Below are positions 45,556 to 54,189 of a DNA stretch of 64,000 nt, piece by piece. Both the position numbers and the translations under genes were made by a program. This DNA is from Candidatus Hydrogenedentota bacterium (GTDB lineage Bacteria > Hydrogenedentota > Hydrogenedentia > Hydrogenedentales > CAITNO01), in contig JAAYBR010000062.1 in the NCBI GenBank assembly GCA_012730045.1, forward strand, positions 1 through 64,000, given 5' to 3'. The number at the start of each line of letters is the position of its first letter. The first letter of the stretch is position 1. Under the pieces are notes generated by a model. That model was not told the origin of the DNA and made no database searches. It saw only the letters and a program-made list of their open reading frames with translations.

Positions 45556-47035
45556 GGGGGGCTCCCTCCACGATGTGGACAGCGGCCCCGAGCATGTCCG
45601 TCAGCGGGCCGGGCAGCCAGACTCCCAGCAGCAGCAGGGCGCCCACGCACACGGCGACCAGCAGCTTCTCGGTCACGCCCGCGCGCTCGGGCCGGGGAAC
45701 GCCCGCGGGATCGCCCCAGGCCAGGGGAATCGCGTTCCGCAGGATGCCCACGAAGACGGCGGCCGCCCCCGCGAGAAACAGGCCGAGGGTCCAATAGGCG
45801 CCCTGGCCGGCCGCCACCACCAGGAGAATCAGCTCGCTCAGGAACACCGCAAACGGCGCCGCGCCGACCAGCACCAGCAGGCTCACCAGCAGCGCCCCGC
45901 CCCACACGGGGGCCGTCTTCAGCGAGCCCGCCAGACGCCGCATGTCGTGCGTTCCGTGCATCTGGCCGAGGCGGCCGGCGGCGAAGAAGGCCAGCGACTT
46001 GGCGAGGGAGTGGTTGAGCGTGTGCAGCAGGGCGGCGAAGACGCCGAACCCGCCCAGTCCCAGCCCGATGGCGATGATGCCGATGTGCTCGATGCTGCAG
46101 TAGGCCAGGAGCCGCTTCAGGTCGCGCTGGGAGCCGATGAACGCCGCGGCGGTCAGGAGCGAGGCCAGGCCGAAGAACAGCAGCAGCCGGTGGCTCCAGC
46201 CCGTGTTTCCTGTGGCTGTCTCCACCAGGGGCATGTACCGCATGACCGCGTAGAGGGCGGCGTTCAGCATGAAGCCGGAGAACAGGGCGGACACCGGCGC
46301 GGGCGCCTGGCTGTGCGCGTCCGGCAGCCAGCTGTGCATCGGGGCGATGCCCGCCTTCGTGCCGTAGCCCACGAGCAGAAACAGGAAGGCCGCCTTCATC
46401 AGCACCGGGTCCAAACGCGCCGCGTTTTCATTGAGGCAGGTCCAAAGCAGCGCCTGCGACCCCGGATAGTGCAGCCCGCTGGCCGCCGCGCCGGCGAAGA
46501 GGGTGCCCATGAAGGCGAAGGCCACGCCCACGGAGCAGATGATGAGGTATTTCCACATCGCCTCCATGGACTCCGGGGTCCGGTGGGTGCAGATGAGGAA
46601 CGCGGTCACCAGCGTGGTCGCCTCGATGCCCACCCACAGAATGCCGATGTTGTCGGAGAGCAGCACCAGCGCCATGGCCGCCAGCGCCCCGAACCAGAGC
46701 GCGCCGAAGCGCCGCATCCCCGCCGAGTCCGTCCGGTGCTCCGCGGGCTCCCCCCGGAAATAGGCGGGCAGATACAGGGAGCTCAGTGTGAAGACTGCCG
46801 TCATCACCAGCAGGTGGTACGCCGAGAGCGCGTCGAGGTGGAGCCAGCCCCACCCGGCCGACAGCGAACCCTCCGCGCGGACCCCCCGGACAAAGACGAG
46901 GGCCGCGGCGGCCCACAACAGCACCCCCGCGCGGATGACCGCCATGACCCCGCCGCGCGACCGGCAGGCGAGGCACGCCCCGGCCCCCAGCAGGGGCAGG
47001 GCGATCAGAATCCAAAGGAATCCGGCGGCGTTCAT
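45545..47035 (-). CDS. HyfF/NuoN-like antiporter subunit
   Basis: The 496-residue membrane protein has about 14 hydrophobic segments. It contains the proton-channel motifs of the Mrp/NuoLMN family: WVGIEATTLVTAFLI with the helix glutamate, YGTKAGIAPMHSWLPDAH, RDLKRLLAYCSIEHIGIIAIGLG and LNHSLAKSLAFFAAGRLG. These supply key lysines and histidines for ion translocation. In Hyf and Ehr complexes this subunit sits between HyfE and the large subunit, as here. It starts six bases after the HyfE-like gene. Whether it moves protons or sodium is not clear from sequence. Confidence 0.92.
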   Translation of the reverse strand: MNAAGFLWILIALPLLGAGACLACRSRGGVMAVIRAGVLLWAAAALVFVRGVRAEGSLSAGWGWLHLDALSAYHLLVMTAVFTLSSLYLPAYFRGEPAEHRTDSAGMRRFGALWFGALAAMALVLLSDNIGILWVGIEATTLVTAFLICTHRTPESMEAMWKYLIICSVGVAFAFMGTLFAGAAASGLHYPGSQALLWTCLNENAARLDPVLMKAAFLFLLVGYGTKAGIAPMHSWLPDAHSQAPAPVSALFSGFMLNAALYAVMRYMPLVETATGNTGWSHRLLLFFGLASLLTAAAFIGSQRDLKRLLAYCSIEHIGIIAIGLGLGGFGVFAALLHTLNHSLAKSLAFFAAGRLGQMHGTHDMRRLAGSLKTAPVWGGALLVSLLVLVGAAPFAVFLSELILLVVAAGQGAYWTLGLFLAGAAAVFVGILRNAIPLAWGDPAGVPRPERAGVTEKLLVAVCVGALLLLGVWLPGPLTDMLGAAVHIVEGAPHEL

Positions 47036-47041
47036 TCCGTT

Positions 47042-47686
47042 TCAGCCTTTCAGCGTGTCCAGCTGGTCCACGTCCATGTGGTCAAATTCGCGGGTGATGT
47101 GGTGGACCGCCACGCCCATCACAAAGACCGCGGCAAAGGCGTCCAGCAGGACGCCCAGGTCCACCAGCAGCGGCATGTCGCGCAGGACGACCACGCCGAA
47201 GACGTACATGCCGTTTTCCATGACGAGATAGCCGAGAATCTGGCTGACCGCCTTTTTCCGGCTCACAATGATGAAGAGCCCCACAAACACCATGAAGAAG
47301 GACACGGGCACCACCAGCGGCGGAGGATTCCCGGGAAACACCGGGAACCGCGAGCACATCCACACGGAACCGGCCAGGGAGAGGAACCCGACCAGCACGG
47401 AGGCGGCGTGCCCCACGAAGGGCTCCACCTCCCGGCGGACATCGGCCTCCCGGAGGAAGCGGAACAGCACCCGGGGGAAGACGACCCCTTTCAGCGCGAC
47501 GGTCACCGCGCTCAGCAGCAGGGTCGAGACCACCAGCCCGCTCCCGTGCGCGACCAGCGGGAGCGCCCCCAGCACGAAGCCCTGAACCGCGACGGCGCGG
47601 ATGCACGACCGGATCTGACTGAACCCCAGCAGCAGCATGCTGGAGACGATCAGCGCGAGCAGGGCGGTGTCTATGACGATGTTCAC
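47042..47686 (-). CDS. HyfE-like membrane subunit (NuoK-related)
   Basis: The 214-residue protein has about six or seven transmembrane helices with a NuoK-like core (LGYLVMENGMYVFGVVVL, with the conserved glutamate). The C-terminal VAVHHITREFDHMDVDQLDTLKG tail is typical of HyfE proteins in hydrogenase-4-like complexes. It is translated from a start that overlaps the membrane subunit HyfC-like gene end or lies next to it (stop at 47691). It would form part of the proton path. Confidence 0.88.
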   Translation of the reverse strand: MNIVIDTALLALIVSSMLLLGFSQIRSCIRAVAVQGFVLGALPLVAHGSGLVVSTLLLSAVTVALKGVVFPRVLFRFLREADVRREVEPFVGHAASVLVGFLSLAGSVWMCSRFPVFPGNPPPLVVPVSFFMVFVGLFIIVSRKKAVSQILGYLVMENGMYVFGVVVLRDMPLLVDLGVLLDAFAAVFVMGVAVHHITREFDHMDVDQLDTLKG

Positions 47687-47690
47687 GCGG

Positions 47691-48602
47691 TCACCTCAGC
47701 AGCAGGACAAAGGCCAGTCCGGACACCACAACGGCCCCCACGAGAAGCTGGGGAACCCTCAGCAGGCGCACCCGCGCCATGCACGACTCGATGACCCCCA
47801 CCAGCACGGCCAGGCAGAGCATGCCCGCCAGCGCGGCGGCCAGGTCCAGCGCCGCGCTGCCCGTGCGGACGGGCAGGACCACGTTGACCAGCAGCGAGCC
47901 CAGCACCCAGAGCTTGAGCGCCGCGCCGTACAGGATGAAGGCGAAATCCGGGCCGCTGTGGTCCAGCACCATGACCTCGTGGATCATGGTGAGTTCCAGA
48001 TGCGTGTTGGGGTCGTCCACCGGAATCCGGGAGTTCTCGGCGAGCACCACCACGAGGAAGGAGACGCCCACCAGCGCCAGCACGGGCCCCGACGCCGCAT
48101 AGGCGGCGGGGGACAGGGCCGCGAACATGCCGGAGAGCGAGAGCTCCCCCGTGAGCCGCGCGACCACCGCGAGCCCCAGCAGGAGCGCGGGCTCCGCCAG
48201 CGCGGAAAACTGCACCTCGCGGCTGGCCCCCATGCCCTCGAAACTGGACCCGGTGTCCAGCGCCGCCACCACGGTGAAAAAGCGCATCACGCCGAAAAGG
48301 TAGGCCAGGAGAATCAGGTCGCAGGGGAAGGAGATCAGCCCGCGCGCGCCCCCCAGCGGCGCGAGGGCCGCCGCGGTCAGGGCGCAGGCCAGCCCCACCA
48401 CCGGCCCCGCGCGGAACACCCAGGTGGTCGTGCGGCTGTACACCGCGTCCTTGCGCAGCAGCTTCGCCAGGTCGTAATACGCCTGCAACAGCGGCTGTCC
48501 CCGGCGTCCCGCAAAGAACGCCTTCGTCCGGTTGATCACGCCCAGAAGCAGCGGGGCCGCCAGGAGCGCAAGGACAACGTTTGTCAGGGAAAGAAACATC
48601 AT
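47691..48602 (-). CDS. HyfC/NuoH-like membrane anchor subunit
   Basis: The 303-residue protein has eight hydrophobic segments and the NuoH-type signatures: GVINRTKAFFAGRRGQPLLQ for the quinone- or peripheral-arm-facing loop, YYDLAKLLRKDAV, and AENSRIPVDDPNTHLELTMIHE, a HyfC/HycD hallmark with acidic residues for coupling. It anchors the soluble arm to the membrane. The start at 48602 (MMFLSL) follows the HyfB-like stop by five bases with AGGAA nearby; the second ATG at 48599 is equally possible. Confidence 0.92.
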   Translation of the reverse strand: MMFLSLTNVVLALLAAPLLLGVINRTKAFFAGRRGQPLLQAYYDLAKLLRKDAVYSRTTTWVFRAGPVVGLACALTAAALAPLGGARGLISFPCDLILLAYLFGVMRFFTVVAALDTGSSFEGMGASREVQFSALAEPALLLGLAVVARLTGELSLSGMFAALSPAAYAASGPVLALVGVSFLVVVLAENSRIPVDDPNTHLELTMIHEVMVLDHSGPDFAFILYGAALKLWVLGSLLVNVVLPVRTGSAALDLAAALAGMLCLAVLVGVIESCMARVRLLRVPQLLVGAVVVSGLAFVLLLR

Positions 48603-48607
48603 GGTTC

Positions 48608-50599
48608 CTACTCGACGCAGAAGAGAAGAAGGGCCAGCAGCGTGAGGGCAATGTAGAGGACATACAGCTGGACGCGTCCCTGCTGCGCCCAGCGGAACCA
48701 GGCCAGCGCCGCGCCCGTCATCCGGAACAGCGGCGCGTACAGGTTCCGCTGGAACAGGTCGTCCGTCTCCGTCGCAAACGTGGTTCCGGCGGGGAAGATG
48801 CCCTTCGGCGGCACGTGCTCCCGCCGTGTCCGCAGCAGCGGCGCGAAGAGGTCCGTGAGCGGCTGCGCGAACGACGACGCCGTGTACTGCATGCGGGGCG
48901 CGGGGGCCGCGTAGCCGCAGTCCCAGGTCACCGCCTGCCGTGCGCGCGCGCCGAGCAGCCGGAACCGCAGCGCGCTTAGCGCCGCCACCAGCAGCGCGAG
49001 CACCGCGGCCGCGGCGACAATCCAGGTCAGCGGCGTCGCGGCCGCCGCAAGACCGGCCGTCGCCGCCTCCGGGGCGCCTTTCATCACGACCGCCACCGCG
49101 GGCGCCAGAAGGGGCAGCACCGCCGGGGAGAATATCCCGATGGCGCCGCACAGGCACGCGAGCGCGGCCATGGGCCAGCGCATGGCCGGCCCCGCCTCCT
49201 GCGCGGCGGCGGCCTGCTCCGTGCGCGGCTCCCCGAGGAAGACCACCCCGAAGGCCTTGGTGAAGCACGCGGCCGCCAGCCCGCCGATCAGGGCCAGGCC
49301 GGCCAGGCCCGACAGCCCGGCCACCACCACGGCGGCGGACGGCGAAACCACGCCCCGGAAGGCCGACAGGTAGATCAGGAACTCGCTCACAAACCCGTTC
49401 AGCGGCGGCAGGCCGCAGATCGCCACCGCGCCCACCAGAAAGGCCGCGCCGGTTCCCGGCATCCGTTTGAGCAGCCCGCCCAGGCGGTCCAGCTCGCCCG
49501 TGCCCGCGCCGTGCAGCACCGCGCCCGCCCCGAGAAAGAGCAGCCCCTTGAACACCGCATGGTTCACCACATGGAGCAGCGCCCCGGCAAAGCCCAGCGC
49601 CGCCACGGCGGGCAGCCCGTGCGCCAACCCGAGATACCCCAGCCCGAGCCCGATGGCGATGATTCCGATGTTTTCCACGCTGTGGTAGGCGAGCAGCCGC
49701 TTGAGGTCGTGCTGGGCGAGGGCGAACAGCACCCCGAGCACCCCCGAAGTCACCCCCACCGCCAGCAGGCATCCCCCCCACCACGGCGCGGGCGCCCCCA
49801 GGAAGCCCAGCACCCGCATCAGCCCGTAGATGCCCGTCTTAATCATGATTCCCGACATCAGGGCGCTGACGTGGCTCGGCGCCGCCGGGTGCGCCTCGGG
49901 CAGCCAGACGTGGAACGGCATGAACCCCGCCTTGGTGCCGAAGCCGACCAGGGCGAACACAAACAGCACGGTGGCCAGCGGGGCGGGCAGCGCCGCGCCC
50001 GCGCGGGCCAGGGCGTCAAACCCGGCGGAACCGCGCGCGCAGAGAATCGCGAACATCGCCAGCAGGAAGGCGGTGCCCAGATGGGTGGCGACCATGTAGA
50101 GCCAGGCGGCCCGGCGCGCCTGCGCCTTCCCGTGGTCGTGGATCACCAGAAAAAAGGAGCTGAGCGCCATGGTTTCCCACGCGATCAGGAACACCACCGC
50201 GTCCCGGGCGAGCACCACGGCCATCATGCTCGCCACCAGCGTGTTGTAATGAAACCAGGAGGCGCGCCGCGCGCCCTTCCCCAGATAGGCCGCCCCGTAC
50301 ACCGCGCACAGCGCCCCCAGCAGCGTCATGGGAATCAGAAACACGGCCGACAGCGGGTCCAGGCCCAGCTCGAAGCCCCTCCCCGCAGGGGGTGGCCACG
50401 GAATCCGGACGGAAAGGGAAAGCCCGCCCACCAGCGTTCCCACAGCGGGGATCAAACCCAGGATGCAGCCCGCCACGGCCCCGCCGACCCCCAGACGCGC
50501 CGACCACGCCGCCGACCGCCCCGCGAGGGCGGATGCGCCGCCGCTGAGCATCAGGATTACCAGGCCTGCCAGGGTCAACTGCATGGGGTTCAAGTTCAC
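48608..50599 (-). CDS. HyfB/NuoL-like antiporter subunit
   Basis: The 663-residue membrane protein has about 16 hydrophobic segments and Mrp-type motifs: WETMALSSFFLVIHDHGK with the channel glutamate, FGTKAGFMPFHVWLPEAHPAAPS, QHDLKRLLAYHSVENIGIIAIGLG and VNHAVFKGLLFLGAGAVLHG. The C-terminal region (MQYTASSFAQPLTDLFAPLLR) is typical of HyfB/HycC. It begins with GTG at 50599, whose GTGA overlaps the stop of the regulator gene, so it is translationally coupled. The ATG at 50584 is an alternative start. Confidence 0.92.
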   Translation of the reverse strand: MNLNPMQLTLAGLVILMLSGGASALAGRSAAWSARLGVGGAVAGCILGLIPAVGTLVGGLSLSVRIPWPPPAGRGFELGLDPLSAVFLIPMTLLGALCAVYGAAYLGKGARRASWFHYNTLVASMMAVVLARDAVVFLIAWETMALSSFFLVIHDHGKAQARRAAWLYMVATHLGTAFLLAMFAILCARGSAGFDALARAGAALPAPLATVLFVFALVGFGTKAGFMPFHVWLPEAHPAAPSHVSALMSGIMIKTGIYGLMRVLGFLGAPAPWWGGCLLAVGVTSGVLGVLFALAQHDLKRLLAYHSVENIGIIAIGLGLGYLGLAHGLPAVAALGFAGALLHVVNHAVFKGLLFLGAGAVLHGAGTGELDRLGGLLKRMPGTGAAFLVGAVAICGLPPLNGFVSEFLIYLSAFRGVVSPSAAVVVAGLSGLAGLALIGGLAAACFTKAFGVVFLGEPRTEQAAAAQEAGPAMRWPMAALACLCGAIGIFSPAVLPLLAPAVAVVMKGAPEAATAGLAAAATPLTWIVAAAAVLALLVAALSALRFRLLGARARQAVTWDCGYAAPAPRMQYTASSFAQPLTDLFAPLLRTRREHVPPKGIFPAGTTFATETDDLFQRNLYAPLFRMTGAALAWFRWAQQGRVQLYVLYIALTLLALLLFCVE

Positions 50600-51297
50600 T
50601 CCTGCTGCTGTTCGGCGCGCGCCCGCTCGTCGAGCGCGGTGTCCACCCGCCGGGCCTCTGTCAGAATGGCCTCCCGGGTGCCCGGCTCGGAGATGACCGC
50701 CTTGAACCCCGCGTCATGGAGGGCAAAGCCCAGGCGGGAGAGAAGCTGCAAATGCATGCGCACCGTCGGCGTGACCAGGGTGAGCAGCGCGCGCACGGGC
50801 TGCCCGTCCATCGCCCCGAAGGCCACCGGCCGCTCCAGAAAGCACAGCGCCAACAGCGGGCGCACAATGTGCAGAATCAGCGGGCTGCGCGGATGCGGAA
50901 TCGCGATGCCGTCCCCCACCGCGGTGGAGCACACCTCCTCGCGGGAAAGCAGCACGCGGTACAGAAAATCCTGGTCCACCCCCTCGGGCAGGCGCATGCA
51001 CTCCACCACCCCCCGGAGCACCGACGCCTTGTCGTTCCCCTCCACCCGGTAATGGCAGCCCCCCGCCTCGATGGCCTCGGCCAGCGACACTGCCTGTTTG
51101 GACTCCCGCGGCTCGCTGAAAATCTCGTCGGAAACGGGAATCTTGGAGACCGTCACCCACTCCAGCAGCTCGGTCCGGTCCACGCGGTACTGGTCCTGAA
51201 TGCGGTAGGCCGGCAGCGTGCCGGCCTTGATCCACCGGTACACGGTCTTGTCGGAAACATTCAGCAGTTGCGCGACTTCTCGAATCTTGAGTTGCAT
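50596..51297 (-). CDS. HTH (MerR/excisionase-like) and PTS EIIA fusion regulator
   Basis: The 233-residue protein has an N-terminal helix-turn-helix of the excisionase type (REVAQLLNVSDKTVYRWIKAG, YRVDRTELLEWV). A PTS EIIA type-2 (fructose/nitrogen) domain follows from about residue 75, with the phosphorylatable H135 in GDGIAIPHPRSP and downstream LLTLVTPTVRMHLQLLSRL. It would sense the PTS phosphorylation state or act as a PtsN-like regulator that binds DNA. Its gene is the first of the Ehr-like operon and overlaps the HyfB-like start. No other PTS genes are present. A promoter is seen at 51347-51376. Confidence 0.88.
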   Translation of the reverse strand: MQLKIREVAQLLNVSDKTVYRWIKAGTLPAYRIQDQYRVDRTELLEWVTVSKIPVSDEIFSEPRESKQAVSLAEAIEAGGCHYRVEGNDKASVLRGVVECMRLPEGVDQDFLYRVLLSREEVCSTAVGDGIAIPHPRSPLILHIVRPLLALCFLERPVAFGAMDGQPVRALLTLVTPTVRMHLQLLSRLGFALHDAGFKAVISEPGTREAILTEARRVDTALDERARAEQQQE

Positions 51298-51346
51298 TGC
51301 TTCCCTGGCCTGCCCAACCCTGCCCAGGCCGGGACATTTCGGACAT

Positions 51347-51376
51347 AGTATGCGCTTTTCCGGCGCGGGGAGTCAA
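51347..51376 (-). promoter_or_regulatory. Putative promoter of the EIIA-Ehr operon
   Basis: On the minus strand TTGACT (51376-51371) and CATACT (51352-51347) are 18 bases apart. The start near 51340 gives a leader of about 43 bases to the regulator gene. Confidence 0.6.
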
Positions 51377-51401
51377 AAAGGACGGAGTGGACGGGGGAGG
51401 A

Positions 51402-51551
51402 ATGGACAGTATGGACGATATGGACTGGATGGACTGAATGGAAATCCATCGCGTCCATCCAGTCCATCCAGTCCATCCAGTCCATACCGTCCATATCGTC
51501 CATATCGTCCATATCGTCCATACCGCCCATACCGCCCATACCGCCCATACT
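51402..51551. repeat. 9-bp tandem repeats in inverted arrangement
   Basis: Five units of ATGGACNNN type (51402-51446) face eleven units of GTCCATNNN or GCCCATNNN type (51453-51551). The third triplet changes between units (CCA, ACC, ATC), so the core GTCCAT is kept. The two arrays are inverted and could form a long imperfect hairpin. They lie in the divergent spacer between the regulator and the trans-sulfuration gene (51298-51651). I see no gene in the spacer; peptides like repeated YGR are shadows of the period. Confidence 0.9.
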
Positions 51552-51651
51552 CCGCTTTCCGCAAGTGCGGACTGGTCTTTTTGATGTGGAAGGGAGTACT
51601 ATTTTGGGCCTGACGCGCGGGCCCGTAAGGCCCGGGAAAGGTTTTGCAGAA

Positions 51652-52866
51652 ATGTCGAAAAGCAAGCGCGTTCCGGAGTTCGGGAAGGCCGGCCTCTCCA
51701 CCCGCTCCGTGCACGCGGGGGAGGACCGGTTCCGCTACGCCGACTCCATCACCACCCCCATCGTGCAGACGTCCACCTTCGCCTTCAAGGACACGGCGGA
51801 CATCGAGGACTACACCAAGCACGGAAAGGAGCGCTACGAGTACGGGCGCTACGGCGGACCCACGGAGAAGGTGGCCGAAGGGCGCCTCTCCGCGCTCTGC
51901 GGCGCGGAGGACTGCGTTCTCTTCTCCTCCGGCATGAGCGCCATCACGACGACCATCCTCGCGCTGGTGCGCGGCGGCGACCACATCGTCATTACCGACG
52001 ACGCCTACAAGAAGACCCTGGAGTTCTGCAACTCCTACCTCCAGCGCTTCGGCGTGGAGTGCACCGTCGTGCCCTTCGGCGACTACGCCGCCCTCGAGGC
52101 CGCCATCCGCAGAAACACCCGGTTCATCTTCTCCGAGTCGCCGACCAACCCCTATCTCAACATCTTTGACCTGGAGCGCCTGCGGGAAATCGCCCGGCGG
52201 CACGGCGTGCTCACGATCATTGACGCGACCTTCGCCACCCCGCTGAACCAGCGCCCGCTGGAGTTCGGCGTGGACCTGGAGATCCACAGCGCCACCAAGT
52301 ACCTCGCCGGGCACAACGACATCCTCGCCGGGGCCGTGCTGGGCCGGACGGAGCTGGTGGAGGAGATCCGCGCCCTGCACAAGGCCATGGGCGGCGTCAT
52401 TGACCCGCACTGCTGCTACCTGCTCCTGCGCGGACTCAAGACCTTCTCCGTGCGCATGGCCGCGCACAACGCCGCCGGCATGGCTCTCGCCCGCTTCCTG
52501 GAGGGGCACCCGCAGGTCCGGCGCGTGTACTACCCCGGCCTGGAGAGCCACCCGCACCACGCCATCGCCGCCGCCCAGATGACCGGATTCGGCGGCGTGG
52601 TCACCTTTGACATCAAGGGCACGCTGGACATGGCCAAGCGCTTCCTTGACGGGCTGAAGCTGTGCTACATTGCCCCCAGCCTGGGCGGCGTGGAGACCCT
52701 GATCACCCACCCGGCCCTCGTCAGCTACTACAACTACACCCGCAAGGAGCGCTACGCCCTCGGCATCACGGACACGCTCATCCGCGTGGCCGCCGGCATC
52801 GAGGACGCCGCGGACATCATCGCCGACATTGACAACGCCCTGCGCCGGAGCGCCAAAAAGGCCTGA
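51652..52866 (+). CDS. Trans-sulfuration PLP enzyme (cystathionine gamma-synthase/lyase family)
   Basis: The 404-residue enzyme has the Cys/Met metabolism PLP fold: SITTPIVQTSTFAF, RYEYGRYGGPT, FSSGMSAITTTILAL, FSESPTNPYLNIFDL, and the PLP lysine K216 in IHSATKYLAGHNDILAG. The family includes MetB, MetC, MetZ and cystathionine gamma-lyase; local motifs do not separate them. A role in sulfur amino-acid synthesis would fit with the homoserine dehydrogenase far upstream, but they are not linked. The ATG at 51652 follows AAAGG. The repeat-rich spacer before it shows no SAM riboswitch that I can recognise. Confidence 0.9.
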   Translation: MSKSKRVPEFGKAGLSTRSVHAGEDRFRYADSITTPIVQTSTFAFKDTADIEDYTKHGKERYEYGRYGGPTEKVAEGRLSALCGAEDCVLFSSGMSAITTTILALVRGGDHIVITDDAYKKTLEFCNSYLQRFGVECTVVPFGDYAALEAAIRRNTRFIFSESPTNPYLNIFDLERLREIARRHGVLTIIDATFATPLNQRPLEFGVDLEIHSATKYLAGHNDILAGAVLGRTELVEEIRALHKAMGGVIDPHCCYLLLRGLKTFSVRMAAHNAAGMALARFLEGHPQVRRVYYPGLESHPHHAIAAAQMTGFGGVVTFDIKGTLDMAKRFLDGLKLCYIAPSLGGVETLITHPALVSYYNYTRKERYALGITDTLIRVAAGIEDAADIIADIDNALRRSAKKA

Positions 52867-52890
52867 CAAGGCCCACACAGGAGAGAACCC

Positions 52891-54153
52891 ATGAAACATG
52901 CCTGTATCTGCGCAATGACCCTTCTGGCCGCCGCCGCCGCCTCGGCGCAGTGCGCCGACCCCGGCGTCGAGTGCCGCCGCCTGCCCATGGACGAATACCG
53001 CGGCCGCATGCAGGCCGCCTGGATCGGCCAGATGGCCGGCGTCGGCTGGGGCGCCCCCACGGAGTTCAATTTCAACGGCGTCATCGTCCCCGAGGACAAG
53101 ATGCCCGCCTGGACCCCGGACACGGTGAACCAGTTCGGCCAGGACGACATCTACGTGGAGATGACCTTCGTGCGCACCCTGGAGGAGCACGGCTGGGACG
53201 CCACGCCGAAGCAGGCGGGCATTGACTTCGCCAACAGCGGCTACGAGCTGTGGCACGCGAACAAGTTCGGGCGCAAGAACCTGCGCGCCGGCATCGCCCC
53301 GCCCGACTCCGGACACCCGAAGTTCAACAGCCACGCCGACGACATTGACTACCAGATCGAGGCCGACTTCAGCGGCATCCTGGCCCCCGGCATGCCCGGG
53401 CTGGTCCTGGAGCTGGGCGAGAAATTCGGCCGCCTCATGAACTACGGCGACGGCCTCTACGGCGGGGTCTTCATCGGCGGCATGTACAGCGCCGCCTTCT
53501 TCGAGAAGGACATCGCGAAAATCATCGAGGCCGGCCTCGCCTGCATCCCCTCCGGAAGCCAGTACCACGAGTGCATCAGCGACGTGGTGCGCTGGCACGC
53601 CGAGCACCCGGACGACTGGGAGGCCGCCTGGAAGAAGCTGGACGCCAAGTACCAGCGCAACCCGGAGTACCGCAAGGGCTCCTGCGGCACCGAGAACGGC
53701 TTCAACATTGACGCCAAGATGAACGGCGCGTGCATCGTCATGGGCCTGCTCTACGGCGCGGGCGACCCCGACCAGACCATCATCGTCTCCACCCGCTGCG
53801 GCCACGACTCCGACTGCAACCCGTCCAGCGCCGCAGGCGTCCTTTTCACCTCCCTCGGCATGGAGAACACCCCGAAGAAGTTTCACGAGGCCCTCAAGCG
53901 CGATGTCAAGTTCAGCCACACGGCCTACGATTTCGACGGGCTCATGCGGGTCTGTGAAAACCTCGTGCGCCAGGCCGTGGTCCGCGCCGGCGGCTGCGTG
54001 GAGAAGGACGACGCCGGCAACGAGGTTCTCGTGATCCCCGTCAAGGCCCCCGTGCCCGGGCCGCTGGAGCAGTGCTGGGCCCCCGGCCCCGTCGCCGACA
54101 GCAAATACACCCCCGAGGAAATGGCCAAGATCACGGCAAAAGAGGACAAGTAG
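52891..54153 (+). CDS. Exported ADP-ribosylglycohydrolase-family protein
   Basis: The 420-residue precursor has a signal peptide (MKHACICAMTLLAAAAASAQ). The ADP-ribosylglycohydrolase fold is shown by YRGRMQAAWIGQMAGVGWG, the acidic QDDIYVEMTFVRTLEEHG (first metal site), the middle ADDIDYQIEADFSGIL, and the C-terminal TRCGHDSDCNPSSAAGVLF (second metal-site acids, replacing the common GGDTDTN). Cytosolic members remove ADP-ribose from proteins or DNA. An exported one probably acts on another N- or O-glycosidic substrate. It follows the trans-sulfuration gene by 24 bases and may be in its transcript. Confidence 0.85.
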   Translation: MKHACICAMTLLAAAAASAQCADPGVECRRLPMDEYRGRMQAAWIGQMAGVGWGAPTEFNFNGVIVPEDKMPAWTPDTVNQFGQDDIYVEMTFVRTLEEHGWDATPKQAGIDFANSGYELWHANKFGRKNLRAGIAPPDSGHPKFNSHADDIDYQIEADFSGILAPGMPGLVLELGEKFGRLMNYGDGLYGGVFIGGMYSAAFFEKDIAKIIEAGLACIPSGSQYHECISDVVRWHAEHPDDWEAAWKKLDAKYQRNPEYRKGSCGTENGFNIDAKMNGACIVMGLLYGAGDPDQTIIVSTRCGHDSDCNPSSAAGVLFTSLGMENTPKKFHEALKRDVKFSHTAYDFDGLMRVCENLVRQAVVRAGGCVEKDDAGNEVLVIPVKAPVPGPLEQCWAPGPVADSKYTPEEMAKITAKEDK

Positions 54154-54189
54154 CGGCATTTGGCAGGCTGGATGCGGGAAACGCTCGGA

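Noticed and set aside
43242-50599. Active [NiFe] hydrogenase or formate hydrogenlyase
   Set aside because: The large subunit lacks both cysteine pairs for the metal site, and no formate dehydrogenase or maturation gene is near.
51298-51651. SAM riboswitch before the trans-sulfuration gene
   Set aside because: The spacer is occupied by 9-bp repeats. I could not find the conserved SAM-I or SAM-II helices.
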